Of a stretch of 64,000 nucleotides of DNA, positions 9,974 through 20,279 are shown in pieces. Each line of letters begins with the position of its first letter. Position 1 is the stretch's first letter. The translations under genes were made by a program, and so were the position numbers. This DNA is from Shewanella maritima. Lineage in GTDB: Bacteria; Pseudomonadota; Gammaproteobacteria; Enterobacterales; Shewanellaceae. The notes beneath the pieces were generated by a model. It saw only the letters and a list, made by a program, of their open reading frames with translations, had not been told where the DNA came from and ran no database searches. Where the stretch lies: NCBI RefSeq assembly GCF_004295345.1, contig NZ_CP036200.1, positions 806,001 through 870,000 on the forward strand, given 5' to 3'.

Positions 9974-11320
9974 ATGAACACTCTAGTAAAAACTTCACTT
10001 GCTGCTGCGCTTGCTGTTGTCGCCAACAATGCAATCGCAGATCAGGTTTTTAACGATGATCTAATCGTGACAAGCAGTGCTTGTATCGGCCAAGATTGTG
10101 TTAATGGCGAATCTTTTGGCTTCGACACTATTCGTTTGAAGGAAAACAACCTCAGAATTAAATTTCAAGATACCAGTAACAGCGCTAGCTTCCCGAGTAA
10201 TGACTGGCAGCTAACAGCTAACGATTCTTCAAATGGTGGATTAAACAAGTTTTCAATCGATGACATTGATGGCGGCAAAACCCCTTTTACTATCGAAGCT
10301 GGTGCTCAAAGCCATGCTATATACGTTGATGACGGCGGCCGTGTAGGTCTAGGTACATCAACTCCGGTAGTGGAACTTCAAGTGGTAGACGGCGATAGTC
10401 CTACTTTGAGACTTGAACAAGATGGCAGCTCAGGTTTTACCGCACAAACCTGGGACATTGCCGGTAATGAGACCAACTTTTTTGTTCGCGATGTAACTAA
10501 TGGTTCAAAACTACCATTTAAGATAAAACCCAATGCGCCAACAAACTCTTTATTTGTTGATTCTAATGGTGATATCGGTCTTGGAACACAATCACCTAAA
10601 GCAGACTTACACGTATTGACAGACAACACAAATAGCTTTTTAGTAGGTGCTAATGAAACCGACTACAATTTGATTGTGAAAAATGATGGAGTAACACACT
10701 TACAAAGTGATTATATTGATACTGACTCAACTTCATGTGGTGGATTAGACTGCGGAAGATTTACAGCAATTGCAACTATTGAAGAAAACAATTCAGCTAC
10801 AACAGGAAGAACCCTCTTAGCATTAAAGAATAATGCTCCTGGATGGATTTCCATGGAAGATACTACCCAAAACAACAAATGGATTTTATCTAATGGAGGA
10901 GGTTCATTTAGTGTAGTACTACTTGACCAAAATACAAATACGATGTCAGTGCCTTTTAAAATTGCGAACAACGGTGACGTAACAGTATCTGGGGTCGTTA
11001 ACGAAAGCTCTAGTAAGCTGTTAAAAGAGAACATCAGTGAGGTAGATTACAACGATATCCTATCAAGCATTGATAAACTAGCAATTAGTAGCTGGAGTTA
11101 CATAAAGGATAAAGGAAGTGTTAAGCACATAGGTCCTATGGCTCAGGACTTCTTTAATGCCTTCAACTTAGGGGCTAGTGATAAGCACCTCTCGAGTGTA
11201 GACACCAGTGGTGTATCTTTGGCTGCTGTAAAAGCTCTATATAAGATAAGCCAAGAGAAAGATAAAAAAATTGAAGAGCTAGAATCTAGACTTGCCAAAC
11301 TAGAAGCAGCTAAACGATAA
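9974..11320 (+). CDS. Exported protein with C-terminal Peptidase_S74 (intramolecular chaperone) domain
   Basis: The product has 448 residues, with a signal peptide (MNTLVKTSLAAALAVVANNAIA, cut after AIA). Two related segments of ~75 residues follow, each with the pattern PF-I...VD..G..GLGT..P...L.V. The last ~105 residues match the S74 chaperone domain of phage tail spikes and endosialidases: a S-K-L-L-K-E-N-I segment carrying the Ser and Lys expected for autocleavage, then W-S-Y, HIGPMAQDF, VSLAAVKAL and a terminal heptad helix (EKDKKIEELESRLAKLE). In that family the domain trimerises the fibre and then cuts itself off. Here it sits on an exported chromosomal protein with no phage genes around. 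An AGGAAT ribosome site precedes the ATG. Cell-surface fibre is the likely role; ligand unknown. Confidence 0.85.
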   Translation: MNTLVKTSLAAALAVVANNAIADQVFNDDLIVTSSACIGQDCVNGESFGFDTIRLKENNLRIKFQDTSNSASFPSNDWQLTANDSSNGGLNKFSIDDIDGGKTPFTIEAGAQSHAIYVDDGGRVGLGTSTPVVELQVVDGDSPTLRLEQDGSSGFTAQTWDIAGNETNFFVRDVTNGSKLPFKIKPNAPTNSLFVDSNGDIGLGTQSPKADLHVLTDNTNSFLVGANETDYNLIVKNDGVTHLQSDYIDTDSTSCGGLDCGRFTAIATIEENNSATTGRTLLALKNNAPGWISMEDTTQNNKWILSNGGGSFSVVLLDQNTNTMSVPFKIANNGDVTVSGVVNESSSKLLKENISEVDYNDILSSIDKLAISSWSYIKDKGSVKHIGPMAQDFFNAFNLGASDKHLSSVDTSGVSLAAVKALYKISQEKDKKIEELESRLAKLEAAKR

Positions 11321-11350
11321 CTACCCTTATTGGTGATACCGCTGAAGTAA

Positions 11351-11382
11351 AAAAGGAGCTAGCTTAGTTAGCTCCTTTCTTA
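11351..11382. terminator. Bidirectional terminator between the S74 gene and fcl
   Basis: Stem aaggagcta (11353-11361) pairs with tagctcctt (11369-11377). It is flanked by an A-run on the left and a T-rich run on the right, so it can end both converging transcripts. Confidence 0.8.
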
Positions 11383-11410
11383 TTTCTACTCGCTAACCTA
11401 AAAGACAACC

Positions 11411-12370
11411 CTATTCGCGGAAGTTATCTTGGTTAGCCAAGAACCATTGATATGCGTCCTCAAGCCCTTTTTCTAAGCTATAAGAATATTTCCAGCCCAA
11501 AGTTGCTAATCTATCCACGTTCATAAGTTTACGAGGGGCACCATCAGGCTTAGTGGTATCCCACACGATTTCACCTTCGAAACCAACAACTCTAGCTACC
11601 GTTTCGGTTAACTCACGGATAGTGCAGTCCACACCAGTCCCGACGTTGATATGGCTTAACATAGGTTCTGTATTCTTATCATAAGTCTCTTTGTCTAATT
11701 CCATCACATGAATTGACGCTGCCGCCATATCATCAACATGTAAGAATTCGCGCATTGGTTTACCACTTCCCCATGCAACAACTTGAGCATCTCCACGTTC
11801 AGTAGCTTCATGAAAACGCCTCAATAATGCAGGGATGACATGTGAATTATCAGGGTGAAAGTTATCATGAGGCCCATATAAGTTTGTAGGCATAACACTA
11901 CGATAGTCCACACCATACTGACGATTATACGATTCACATAGCTTTATACCTGCAATCTTGGCTATTGCATATGGCTCGTTCGTTTCTTCAAGTGTACCGC
12001 TTAACAGGGCACTCTCTTGCATTGGTTGTAGAGCCAACTTAGGGTAAATGCAAGATGAACCTAAAAACAGTAATTTGGTAACACCATTTTGATATGCGGA
12101 GTTAATGATATTACTTTCAATCATTAAATTTTCATATATAAACTCTGCAGGATAAGTATTGTTAGCATGAATACCACCAACTTTGGCAGCAGCAAGATAG
12201 ACTTGCTCAATTCGTTCAGATTCGAAGAAATCAGCTACCGCTTGCTGATTAGTTAAATCTAATTCAGTGCGAGTTTTAGTAATGATCTCAACATCATCAC
12301 GCTCTTGAAGTTTGCGGACTATAGCCGAACCAACCATACCACGATGGCCTGCAACAAAAACTTTTCTCAT
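11411..12370 (-). CDS. fcl: GDP-L-fucose synthase
   Basis: The product has 319 residues, the normal length for the family. It performs the epimerase and NADPH reductase steps that turn GDP-4-keto-6-deoxymannose into GDP-L-fucose in the cytoplasm. The Rossmann motif GHRGMVG is at residues 8-14, and the SDR catalytic pair Y134/K138 (YAIAK) follows the GSSCIYP segment with Cys107. It is the last gene of the polysaccharide cluster and ends 29 bp before a bidirectional terminator. Its substrate is made by gmd, separated from it here by a GSCFA-domain gene, an unusual interruption of the common gmd-fcl pair. The symbol wcaG is also used. Confidence 0.95.
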   Translation of the reverse strand: MRKVFVAGHRGMVGSAIVRKLQERDDVEIITKTRTELDLTNQQAVADFFESERIEQVYLAAAKVGGIHANNTYPAEFIYENLMIESNIINSAYQNGVTKLLFLGSSCIYPKLALQPMQESALLSGTLEETNEPYAIAKIAGIKLCESYNRQYGVDYRSVMPTNLYGPHDNFHPDNSHVIPALLRRFHEATERGDAQVVAWGSGKPMREFLHVDDMAAASIHVMELDKETYDKNTEPMLSHINVGTGVDCTIRELTETVARVVGFEGEIVWDTTKPDGAPRKLMNVDRLATLGWKYSYSLEKGLEDAYQWFLANQDNFRE

Positions 12371-12392
12371 TTATCTTTCTCTAATATGTTAA

Positions 12393-13436
12393 TTATGCTG
12401 AAACTAAAGTGCCTTTATATATTATCGGCGGTTCTCCTGCATTCCCTTCAATCTCCTCCAAGGAAGAATCAAAACTTTCAAAAGTATCCTTGCCGATACT
12501 TTCACCATAATACGTGTCAGTAAATGCCTTTAAAATTTGTAACACCATAAAGCGTGAAACATGACGAACAACCCCGTCATCTGTACCATATACGGGGAAA
12601 GGTAAATGGCAACCTAACCATTTGATAATCTCGAAGGAAGGCCAGTAATAGGTATTTTCAGGTGAACCAGCTAACACTTCATTCAATGCCACTCTGAGCG
12701 TGGATTTGGAAACACAATCAGCAGTCACGCAAGACTCCCCCTTAAAAGAAGCTTTAAGAGGTACAGGTGACAAGGTTAACACAACCGGGGCGGCACAATT
12801 AACTTGACGTAATAATGCGATAATAGCGTTAATGTTCTCAGTATTCTCCGAGACAGATGATAATCTGAAGTAATGCCTACCCTCTTCAAAAATAGATGAA
12901 GGTATTCCACGCCAAAAAACTTTATTTGTTACTCTATCTTCCCAAATTTCAGCTAACCCTATGGTAAACACGAATGCTGAGGCTGATTTGAAATGCTCCA
13001 AATAAAACGAACGCTCATGCTCTGGTTTCCAGTCATTGACCACACCATCTTCATTTCGCTCATATCTATAGCCCTCTGAGGTTTCCACTCCTGTTACAAC
13101 CCAGCTAATAAAATCGCGTAACGCAAAGGTGTTATTAAGGCCTGAAGGGATCCAAAAGCTATTAGAAGATAGGCCAGCTGAAGTTAAGAAGTGCCTCAAT
13201 TCAGCTGCAAAGCAGGAACCAATTGTAATAACATTGCCATTTGAATTAAGCAATGGGGTAACTGGACAGTGTCCAGTTTTTATATGTTGTTCGATACAAC
13301 GTTTTACATCGCTAAATACTTCTTTTGTTTTAGGATATTCAGAAGCATTTACTTTATGCCAATGGTTTTCTGCCCATGATTTTGGACCACTACCGTCGCG
13401 TTCAGATGTAACACTTCCTACTTCAGTATTTTTCAT
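12393..13436 (-). CDS. GSCFA-domain protein (putative SGNH-like esterase/acyltransferase)
   Basis: The product has 347 residues with no signal peptide. The family signature ITIGSCFAAEL is at about residues 70-80, followed by conserved-looking blocks FTIGLAEIWED and VLTLSPVPL, the arrangement of GSCFA proteins (SGNH-hydrolase-like). The biochemical role of the family is poorly established. Position between gmd and fcl suggests it adds or removes an acyl-type group on the glycan, which is inference. It starts 62 bp downstream of gmd, with a hairpin and T-rich tail in the gap, and is followed 22 bp later by fcl. Confidence 0.75.
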   Translation of the reverse strand: MKNTEVGSVTSERDGSGPKSWAENHWHKVNASEYPKTKEVFSDVKRCIEQHIKTGHCPVTPLLNSNGNVITIGSCFAAELRHFLTSAGLSSNSFWIPSGLNNTFALRDFISWVVTGVETSEGYRYERNEDGVVNDWKPEHERSFYLEHFKSASAFVFTIGLAEIWEDRVTNKVFWRGIPSSIFEEGRHYFRLSSVSENTENINAIIALLRQVNCAAPVVLTLSPVPLKASFKGESCVTADCVSKSTLRVALNEVLAGSPENTYYWPSFEIIKWLGCHLPFPVYGTDDGVVRHVSRFMVLQILKAFTDTYYGESIGKDTFESFDSSLEEIEGNAGEPPIIYKGTLVSA

Positions 13437-13451
13437 TTAACTAACCTCAAA

Positions 13452-13480
13452 ACAAAAGAGCCTGTATATACAGGCCCTAA
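13452..13480 (-). terminator. Hairpin with T-rich tail inside the operon, between gmd and the GSCFA gene
   Basis: A perfect 16-bp palindrome gcctgtatatacaggc (13460-13475) is followed on the minus strand by ctcttttgttttg. It looks like an intrinsic terminator but lies within a same-strand gene run, so it may only reduce transcription of the GSCFA gene and fcl. Confidence 0.5.
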
Positions 13481-13498
13481 TGTATCAAAATGTACACG

Positions 13499-14614
13499 CT
13501 ATTCCTTTGCAACTGCCACATCAAAACCGTGCTTCTCAAGTAATGCATGCTGCTTTGCTTGACCTAAGTCATAACGCACCATCTCGGCACACATCTCTTC
13601 AACAGTTATTTCAGGCTCCCAACCTAACCTCACCTTGGCTTTAGCCGGGTTACCAAGTAGGGTTTCTACTTCTGCAGGACGGAAGTAACGAGGGTCGACG
13701 CGAACAACTACATCACCAACTTTAACGCCTGGAGCATCTTCACCGCTAACACCAACCACTGTAGCAATTTCATTGACACCTTCACCGCTAAACTCTAATT
13801 CAATACCCGCTTCAGCAGCAGACATCTTCACAAACTCACGTACAGAAATTTGCTTACCTGTCGCGATAACGAAATCTTCTGCTTCGTCTTGTTGAAGCAT
13901 CATCCATTGCATACGCACATAGTCTTTAGCATGCCCCCAGTCACGAAGTGCATCCATATTCCCAAGGAACAAACAGTTTTCAAGGCCCTGGGCAATATTA
14001 GCGATCCCACGAGTGATCTTGCGCGTTACAAACGTTTCACCACGACGAGGTGATTCATGGTTAAACAAAATACCGTTACAAGCATGCATCCCGTATGATT
14101 CACGATAGTTAACCACAATCCAGTAGGCATACATCTTAGCTACTGCATATGGCGAACGAGGGTGAAATGGCGTCGTTTCAGTTTGCGGGATCTCTTGCAC
14201 TTCACCATATAATTCAGAAGTCGATGCTTGATAAAACTTAGTTTTCTTTTCAAGTCCTAAAAAGCGAATCGCTTCAAGCAATCGTAGAGTACCAATTGCA
14301 TCAACGTCAGCTGTATATTCTGGAGCCTCAAAAGATACCGCCACATGAGACTGGGCACCTAAGTTATAAACTTCGTCAGGCTGAACCTCTTTCAAAATAC
14401 GAGTAAGGTTAGAACTATCTGTTAAGTCACCATAGTGTAAAATGAACTTAGGGTTGTCCTCATGGAGATCTTGGTAAATATGATCAACTCGAGCAGTATT
14501 AAATAAAGAAGCACGACGCTTAATTCCATGTACTTCATATCCTTTTTCCAACAGAAACTCGGCTAAATAAGAGCCGTCTTGACCGGTTACACCGGTGATT
14601 AGTGCTTTTTTCAT
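13499..14614 (-). CDS. gmd: GDP-mannose 4,6-dehydratase
   Basis: The product has 371 residues, typical length. It converts GDP-D-mannose to GDP-4-keto-6-deoxy-D-mannose with tightly bound NADP. Seen in the sequence: [10 protein letters not shown] (Rossmann loop, residues 8-17), STSELYG with S131-E134, and the catalytic Y156/K160 in SPYAVAK, all diagnostic for Gmd. It lies 35 bp downstream of ugd in the same operon. GDP-mannose comes from manC/manB about 15 kb upstream in the same transcription unit, and its product feeds fcl. Confidence 0.96.
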   Translation of the reverse strand: MKKALITGVTGQDGSYLAEFLLEKGYEVHGIKRRASLFNTARVDHIYQDLHEDNPKFILHYGDLTDSSNLTRILKEVQPDEVYNLGAQSHVAVSFEAPEYTADVDAIGTLRLLEAIRFLGLEKKTKFYQASTSELYGEVQEIPQTETTPFHPRSPYAVAKMYAYWIVVNYRESYGMHACNGILFNHESPRRGETFVTRKITRGIANIAQGLENCLFLGNMDALRDWGHAKDYVRMQWMMLQQDEAEDFVIATGKQISVREFVKMSAAEAGIELEFSGEGVNEIATVVGVSGEDAPGVKVGDVVVRVDPRYFRPAEVETLLGNPAKAKVRLGWEPEITVEEMCAEMVRYDLGQAKQHALLEKHGFDVAVAKE

Positions 14615-14649
14615 TCTCGTGCCCTAATAATTACATCAATTTGTTAAAA

Positions 14650-15816
14650 CTAATCGTTTCCAAATAAATCTCTGGTATATACTTTGTCAGAGACATCGGC
14701 CAAGTCTTTAGACATGCGATTGCTCACGATAACGTCACACATGTTTTTAAACTCGTGTAAGTTATGTACCACTTCGGAATGAAAAAATTCGCTCCCTTCG
14801 AACACAGGCTCATAAACGACAACCTCAATGCCTTTAGCTTTGAGACGTTTCATAACCCCCTGAATACTTGATGCTCGGTAATTATCGGAACCAGCTTTCA
14901 TTATTAAACGATAAATACCTACTCGCTTAGGATTTAAACTCAAAATAGAATCAGCTATAAAATCTTTCCTCGTACTATTAGCATCAACAATAGCGCCTAT
15001 TATATTATTTGGAACATCCTCGTAATTAGCCCTAAGCTGTTTGGTGTCCTTGGGGAGACAGTAGCCACCAAACCCAAAAGAAGGATTGTTATAATGTTCA
15101 CCGATTCTTGGATCCAATCCGACTCCTGTTATAATTTGGGCAGTATTAAGCTCATGAGTTTGAGCATAAGTGTCAAGCTCATTAAAATATGCTACACGCA
15201 ATGCTAAATAAGTGTTAGAAAATAGCTTAACAGCTTCAGCTTCTGTTGGATTGGTGTACAGCACAGGGACATCTTTCTTACGTCCACCTTGAATTAACAA
15301 GTTTGCGAATTGCTCTGCTCGCGCAGACTGCTCGCCGACAATAATTCTTGAAGGGTAAAGATTATCAAATAACGCTTTCCCTTCTCTCAGAAACTCTGGA
15401 GAAAACATGACATTATCGACTCCCAGCTCCTTTTTAATCTTAAGGGTATATCCAACAGGAACAGTAGATTTAATAACGATCAATGCATTCGGGTTATAAA
15501 AATTAACATCATTAATAACACCTTCAATTGAACTGGTGTTAAAATAATTAGTTTCAGGATCGTAATCAGTTGGAGTAGCCACAATTACAATATCGGCATT
15601 TAAGTAAGCTGCTTCTTTGTCCAATGTAGCAGAGAAATTAAGCTTTTTATCCTCTAAAAACTCTGTGACATACTCATCCTCAATAGGTGAAATAGCCTTA
15701 TTAAGTTGAGACACCTTGTGCTCGTCTATGTCTAGCGCTACGACCTCGTTATGCTGAGCTAAGAGCATCGCATTTGATAAGCCAACGTATCCGGTTCCAA
15801 CAACCGCAATCTTCAT
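14650..15816 (-). CDS. ugd: UDP-glucose 6-dehydrogenase
   Basis: The product has 388 residues. It oxidises UDP-glucose twice with NAD to UDP-glucuronate. The NAD-binding GTGYVG is at residues 7-12, the STVPVG substrate loop near 117-122, and the catalytic Cys253 in [14 protein letters not shown]. It is at the short end of the family and is the compact enterobacterial type. UDP-glucuronate may enter the polymer directly or be decarboxylated to UDP-xylose by the uxs product encoded two genes upstream. It follows the GT61 gene by 29 bp. Confidence 0.95.
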   Translation of the reverse strand: MKIAVVGTGYVGLSNAMLLAQHNEVVALDIDEHKVSQLNKAISPIEDEYVTEFLEDKKLNFSATLDKEAAYLNADIVIVATPTDYDPETNYFNTSSIEGVINDVNFYNPNALIVIKSTVPVGYTLKIKKELGVDNVMFSPEFLREGKALFDNLYPSRIIVGEQSARAEQFANLLIQGGRKKDVPVLYTNPTEAEAVKLFSNTYLALRVAYFNELDTYAQTHELNTAQIITGVGLDPRIGEHYNNPSFGFGGYCLPKDTKQLRANYEDVPNNIIGAIVDANSTRKDFIADSILSLNPKRVGIYRLIMKAGSDNYRASSIQGVMKRLKAKGIEVVVYEPVFEGSEFFHSEVVHNLHEFKNMCDVIVSNRMSKDLADVSDKVYTRDLFGND

Positions 15817-15845
15817 AAGATGTCCTCTAAATTACCTTTACAACT

Positions 15846-17222
15846 CTACTTATTTTTGACAAAAACATTACTTAATAACTCAGATATTTTGTCAACTGGA
15901 GCTTCAAATGGAGCAGCGTGGTCATTAACGCTATCTTCAGCACATACAACTGAGTATTTCAGTTTTTTAATAATTGCTAAGTCCCAAAAGATTCTCAACC
16001 TTCCAAGTGTGAACGTCCTAGTAAGCTCTAATACAAATGTACCTGGGCAACAGAAACCAATATTTGTCAAGCCTGCACCGTGAGCACCAACAACAGCTTC
16101 TGAGCTTGCAAATAGCCTAATTTGATCCGTTAACGACATGCCAGTCAATATAACTTTTTCAAAACCAAATGTTTCTAGAAGCTCAAATACTTGTTTTTCA
16201 TTTTTCATCGTCCGCTTTGGACTATCTTCACGAGATATAAATATACGTTTTTTCTTGACACGGAAGGGTACGGAATGCTGCAAGGATAAATAATCAAAAA
16301 ACTCAACTGTACTATTAGTAACAAATTTAACAACCTGATTACAATTATTGGTTGCTGCATCCTGTTTATATGTATACTCACATTGAATATAACGCGCGCT
16401 CTCCCAGACTACGGAAGACTCACTAATAGATAACAATGACAGAATTTGCTTAATTAATCCTTCATAATTGTTTCTCAAGATTATAAGCTTTACACCTTTT
16501 GGCTCGAGATACCTCTTATAGTTCAAAAGAGCTGGTGCTTGCTCAACCATAAGGTGATAATAATTGAGCATCGGATGCCTTTGGAAAACAAAACCTAAAT
16601 CACACTCTACCTTATCTGGTTTTTGAGTTTTATCAGAAATAAACCCTAGTAAAGGGTGAAAAAAAACGTACCTTAAAAATGAGCCAGATGTTACTCGATT
16701 TTCTTTGAAATAATAGTCATCAACTGTAAATGCTCCATTAGGAGTAAAACATGCATTCCCGTAGCAACGAACAGTAGATTTACTAAGTAACTGCTCGGTG
16801 CCTATACACTGAAAGACATCATGCTGCTGTAATGATTCTGATAGCAAATCGTAACCATCAGGACATCTCATAGTATACGAGCGGGAACACTCATCGACAT
16901 ACAATGGGCTTAACCCCAAGCCATCAAGCTTGTCAACTAAATGTTTACTCATATGATATTCTTCCTGAGAAGACATTTTGTACGTCTTAATATCCAAAGG
17001 AACATAAGGGGTATGCATTACCCTTTCAGCCTCTACCTCCCTACTCAATGACTTGTAAAACTCTCCGATTTCTTCTCGTAGATTTTTGGAGTAGTAGTCA
17101 TACTTTAACGCCTCAAGATAATTTTTCTCGGCAGATGAAGTATCATTGTCTAATTTATTCTCTCGAGCGAGTTTTAGTAATACTTCGGACTTTGCAATCC
17201 ACTCACTTTTCATAAAATTCAT
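15846..17222 (-). CDS. GT61-family (DUF563) glycosyltransferase
   Basis: The product is about 458 residues. The C-terminal half carries the GT61 signature: YYHLMVEQAPALLNYKRY, KRIFISRED, then VVGAHGAGLTNIGFCCPGTFVLEL. The N-terminal ~100 residues are helical and divergent. GT61 members in eukaryotes include xylosyltransferases, and uxs (UDP-xylose synthesis) is directly upstream, so a xylosyl transfer is an attractive but unproven guess. I place the start at the ATG at 17222. A TTG at 17234 lies at a better distance from an AAGG ribosome site and cannot be excluded. Confidence 0.8.
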   Translation of the reverse strand: MNFMKSEWIAKSEVLLKLARENKLDNDTSSAEKNYLEALKYDYYSKNLREEIGEFYKSLSREVEAERVMHTPYVPLDIKTYKMSSQEEYHMSKHLVDKLDGLGLSPLYVDECSRSYTMRCPDGYDLLSESLQQHDVFQCIGTEQLLSKSTVRCYGNACFTPNGAFTVDDYYFKENRVTSGSFLRYVFFHPLLGFISDKTQKPDKVECDLGFVFQRHPMLNYYHLMVEQAPALLNYKRYLEPKGVKLIILRNNYEGLIKQILSLLSISESSVVWESARYIQCEYTYKQDAATNNCNQVVKFVTNSTVEFFDYLSLQHSVPFRVKKKRIFISREDSPKRTMKNEKQVFELLETFGFEKVILTGMSLTDQIRLFASSEAVVGAHGAGLTNIGFCCPGTFVLELTRTFTLGRLRIFWDLAIIKKLKYSVVCAEDSVNDHAAPFEAPVDKISELLSNVFVKNK

Positions 17223-17242
17223 AGGTACACTCAAATGCAGGG

Positions 17243-18187
17243 CTACCTTATATACTGCTTAAAGTATTCGATAGTCTTAGTTAATCCTTGTTCTAGCTCA
17301 ATTGTTGGCGTCCAACCTAATTTTTCCTTGGCAAGAACAATGTCTGGTTTCCTTTGTAATGGGTCATCTTGCGGTAAAGGTTGATAAGTGATCTTAGAAC
17401 TAGAACCTGTTAATCGTATTACACATTCGGCTAGTTCTTTCATAGTAAACTCGGTAGGGTTACCGACATTTATTGGTCCGGTAACATCACTAGCAGAGTC
17501 CATCATTAAAATGAAAGCGTTAATGAGGTCATCCACAAAACAAAATGAGCGAGTTTGACTACCATCACCGTATATAGTGATATCTTCGCCTGCAAGTGCT
17601 TGCATAATAAAATTAGACACTACACGTCCATCATTTGGGTGCATTCGAGGACCATAAGTGTTAAATATTCTAACAACTTTAATATCTAATTTATGCTGCC
17701 TATAATAATCAAAAAATAATGTTTCTGCACAACGTTTCCCTTCATCATAACAAGATCTAATACCAATCGGATTTACATCCCCATGATAAGATTCTGGTTG
17801 CGGATGAACAGATGGGTTACCATATACTTCTGAAGTTGAAGCTTGGAATATTTTTGCTTTTGTACGCTTGGCTAAACCCAACATATTAATAGCACCTAAG
17901 ACATTCACCTTTGTGGTTTGTACAGGATCAAACTGATAATGTACTGGTGAAGCTGGGCAAGCTAAGTTATAAATTTCATCAACTTCTACGTACAAAGGAA
18001 ATGTAACATCGTGGCGCAACAACTCAAAGTTTGGATTATCTAGTAAATGTGAAATATTATCACGTCTTCCCGTAAAATAATTATCAACACATAAAACCTC
18101 ACACCCCATTTGAATCAATTTATCACAGAGATGAGACCCTAAAAAACCGGCTCCCCCAGTTACAAGCACTTTCTTTTTTATATTCAT
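17243..18187 (-). CDS. uxs: UDP-glucuronate decarboxylase (UDP-xylose synthase)
   Basis: The product has 314 residues, the size of bacterial UXS. It decarboxylates UDP-glucuronate to UDP-xylose using bound NAD. Visible features are [10 protein letters not shown] (residues 11-20), [21 protein letters not shown], the catalytic Y147/K151 within SCYDEGKR, and [10 protein letters not shown]. The ACPASP and SCYDEGKR blocks separate UXS from dTDP-glucose dehydratases. Together with ugd it gives a complete UDP-glucose to UDP-xylose route in one operon. Confidence 0.93.
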   Translation of the reverse strand: MNIKKKVLVTGGAGFLGSHLCDKLIQMGCEVLCVDNYFTGRRDNISHLLDNPNFELLRHDVTFPLYVEVDEIYNLACPASPVHYQFDPVQTTKVNVLGAINMLGLAKRTKAKIFQASTSEVYGNPSVHPQPESYHGDVNPIGIRSCYDEGKRCAETLFFDYYRQHKLDIKVVRIFNTYGPRMHPNDGRVVSNFIMQALAGEDITIYGDGSQTRSFCFVDDLINAFILMMDSASDVTGPINVGNPTEFTMKELAECVIRLTGSSSKITYQPLPQDDPLQRKPDIVLAKEKLGWTPTIELEQGLTKTIEYFKQYIR

Positions 18188-18249
18188 AAAACCCTCAATA
18201 TACGGTCAATAACTCTAAAGTTCTATTAGTAACATATTTTATTACGAAA

Positions 18250-19446
18250 CTAGCTGTGGCAAATAAGTTTGCTGTGGAAAAAGTCTGCATAACGCTGTCG
18301 CGACTCATCCCCAATGTACTCGATGTACTCCTTACCATCATGAACTACAACAGACTTGGAAGCAGCAATATCCTCGAACTTTGATAAAGAATCAAACTCC
18401 AAACTAGCGTCGAGTCGGATAGAAGGAACTGGAGAATAAAACTTGGCAACCTTGCTTCCAAGTCTCATTGCTTCATATATCAAAGATGTTGTATGCCCAA
18501 CTACAATTTTGGCTTTTTTGACTACACCACCCTCAACCAATTCAGGAAATGCATCCGTATACGACTTCTTATTATTCGATGGGTGAAACTTAACCCTCAA
18601 TTCTACATTGTGTAGAGAGGAATATTCAAACAAAATTTTTAACATCTCCAAATTTTGTTCATCAAAAATCCTCTGATCTAACACAGCTAAAATATACCCT
18701 TCGCTATCATCAGGGTTCGAGTTACCAGACATTTGAATCTCAGGCTTACCACAATTAACAATGTTAACGTCAGCGTTATATTTAGAAACGAGCTTTGATG
18801 TGTTGTTTCCCCATGCCAAAAAGTAGTCAGACACTACGTGCTCATAATTTATCTTATTAATCGTATCTAAATTCTCGTACTCTACATACAAACCATGCTG
18901 CATGGTTACAGTTCTTACTCCTAGCCTTTTGCAATATTGAGCTATTAAGTTTTCAACTGGCTGCATATCAGCAAAAAGAACGATAGTTTTAAACTTGTTA
19001 TTTACGACTTTTCTCAATATAAAAGAGTACATAGCAAGCTTGATTGCAATACAAGCCCTAGCTAAATGGCAATCTAGATCTAACCGAGGCATAAACTTGG
19101 AAACTTCATTAAGCCACTTACTCGCGTCTATATTCACCCTTTCAGACTGCTTCTTGTAATCTTGAATAATTGCTTTTTTTCCTGAAAACTGGGAAGCAAC
19201 ATCCTCAAAGAAAAATTTGTAATCGTCCCGTACTAAGAATCTGAAGAACAAGATATCAACATCGACTTCCTGCACCATATCATATGTTGAAAATACAAAA
19301 TCCTTATACCAACGCTCTACCATTCGTTTCTTAAAAGCATCATCCTTATTAAGAAAGTTAACTCGTATCCAATAAAGGTCAGCTTCAAGCACTTTTTTCC
19401 AATCCAAACCTTTTAGTAATTTGGCTTGAAAATCACCACTTTCCAT
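18250..19446 (-). CDS. Putative GT-B-type polysaccharide biosynthesis transferase
   Basis: The product has 398 residues with no transmembrane segment. The C-terminal two thirds resemble GT-B enzymes of the TagF/KpsC/KpsS type: TMQHGLYVEYE, LRVKFHPSNNKK, and VVGHTTSLIYEAMRLGSKVAKF, which in those folds form the donor-nucleotide site. The N-terminal ~150 residues are helical and unplaced. It could be a glycosyltransferase or a polyol-phosphate transferase, and the donor cannot be told. A 62-bp gap separates it from uxs downstream, and the GT2 gene lies 9 bp upstream. Confidence 0.6.
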   Translation of the reverse strand: MESGDFQAKLLKGLDWKKVLEADLYWIRVNFLNKDDAFKKRMVERWYKDFVFSTYDMVQEVDVDILFFRFLVRDDYKFFFEDVASQFSGKKAIIQDYKKQSERVNIDASKWLNEVSKFMPRLDLDCHLARACIAIKLAMYSFILRKVVNNKFKTIVLFADMQPVENLIAQYCKRLGVRTVTMQHGLYVEYENLDTINKINYEHVVSDYFLAWGNNTSKLVSKYNADVNIVNCGKPEIQMSGNSNPDDSEGYILAVLDQRIFDEQNLEMLKILFEYSSLHNVELRVKFHPSNNKKSYTDAFPELVEGGVVKKAKIVVGHTTSLIYEAMRLGSKVAKFYSPVPSIRLDASLEFDSLSKFEDIAASKSVVVHDGKEYIEYIGDESRQRYADFFHSKLICHS

Positions 19447-19455
19447 TTGTCTTCC

Positions 19456-20277
19456 TTAAGAATGTGCATCAATTAGTTTTTGAATTGTATTGTTAGGGTC
19501 ATCGAAACCGGTAGGATGCCAGTCCCAATACCCTACGATTTTTTTATACTTATCATAATCACTTTCAGGATAAGCAATACCCTTCCATGAGTCGATCAAC
19601 CTGTTGCGATCTTCATCTTTTTTCCAATCATTATTTGATGCTCTAATTTCAGGGGTTGCCTCAAAGTAGTGCTCGACAAAAGAACTCATAGAAGGAATAC
19701 AAAGGTAACCATTCTTTTTCAACTTTAAAACCATATCTGTATCAGAAAAGTAAAAGTGGTAATCTTCATTAGCATATCCGACTTCACGCAGGGCACTATT
19801 CAAATACAAACCATGATTTACATAGAGGTTACCTACATTTACAGCTACAGCATATTTTTTCCGAACAGGAAAGTCTCTAAAATAAAATGCTACTCCACCC
19901 AGCTTAATATCTTGCTGCAACATCAAGTCAAAAAGAGCTTCGCCATTTTTAATAGCCCCAGGAACAATGAGCGAGTCATCACTCAACATACAAATGTACT
20001 GACCAGTTGCACATTTAAACCCTAAGTTCATGAAATAGGCCCACGGCTTTCTTTCAATTGTTTTTCCTAGCCACTCTCCACGATTATGCTGAACAATTGA
20101 AATAATGTCCTTTTGTTCAGCCAACCATTCAACAGCACCATCAGTTGAGCCACCATCCACAACGATAATCTCATAAGATGTGTCTTTCAGCTCTTCTCGA
20201 ACTGCATCTATACATAATTTCAGCATCGGCAGTCTATTGTAACTACCAATCACCATTGATATTTTTGGATATTCCAT
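19456..20277 (-). CDS. GT2-family (GT-A fold) glycosyltransferase
   Basis: The product has 273 residues. It opens with ISMVIGSYNRLPMLKLCID, the standard GT2 first strand, followed by IIVVDGGSTDGAVEWL and CMLSDDSLIVPGA, the last holding the acidic metal-binding motif (DD). It is a cytoplasmic inverting transferase acting on a lipid-linked glycan; donor and acceptor are unknown. It starts 2 bp after the CMP-Kdo synthetase stop, so the two are tightly coupled. A ulosonate-transfer role is conceivable but GT2 enzymes normally use NDP-sugars. Confidence 0.8.
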   Translation of the reverse strand: MEYPKISMVIGSYNRLPMLKLCIDAVREELKDTSYEIIVVDGGSTDGAVEWLAEQKDIISIVQHNRGEWLGKTIERKPWAYFMNLGFKCATGQYICMLSDDSLIVPGAIKNGEALFDLMLQQDIKLGGVAFYFRDFPVRKKYAVAVNVGNLYVNHGLYLNSALREVGYANEDYHFYFSDTDMVLKLKKNGYLCIPSMSSFVEHYFEATPEIRASNNDWKKDEDRNRLIDSWKGIAYPESDYDKYKKIVGYWDWHPTGFDDPNNTIQKLIDAHS

Positions 20278-20279
20278 AT

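Noticed and set aside
9974..11320. Prophage remnant
   Set aside because: Only the S74 domain is phage-like; signal peptide, neighbours and lack of other phage genes argue against it.
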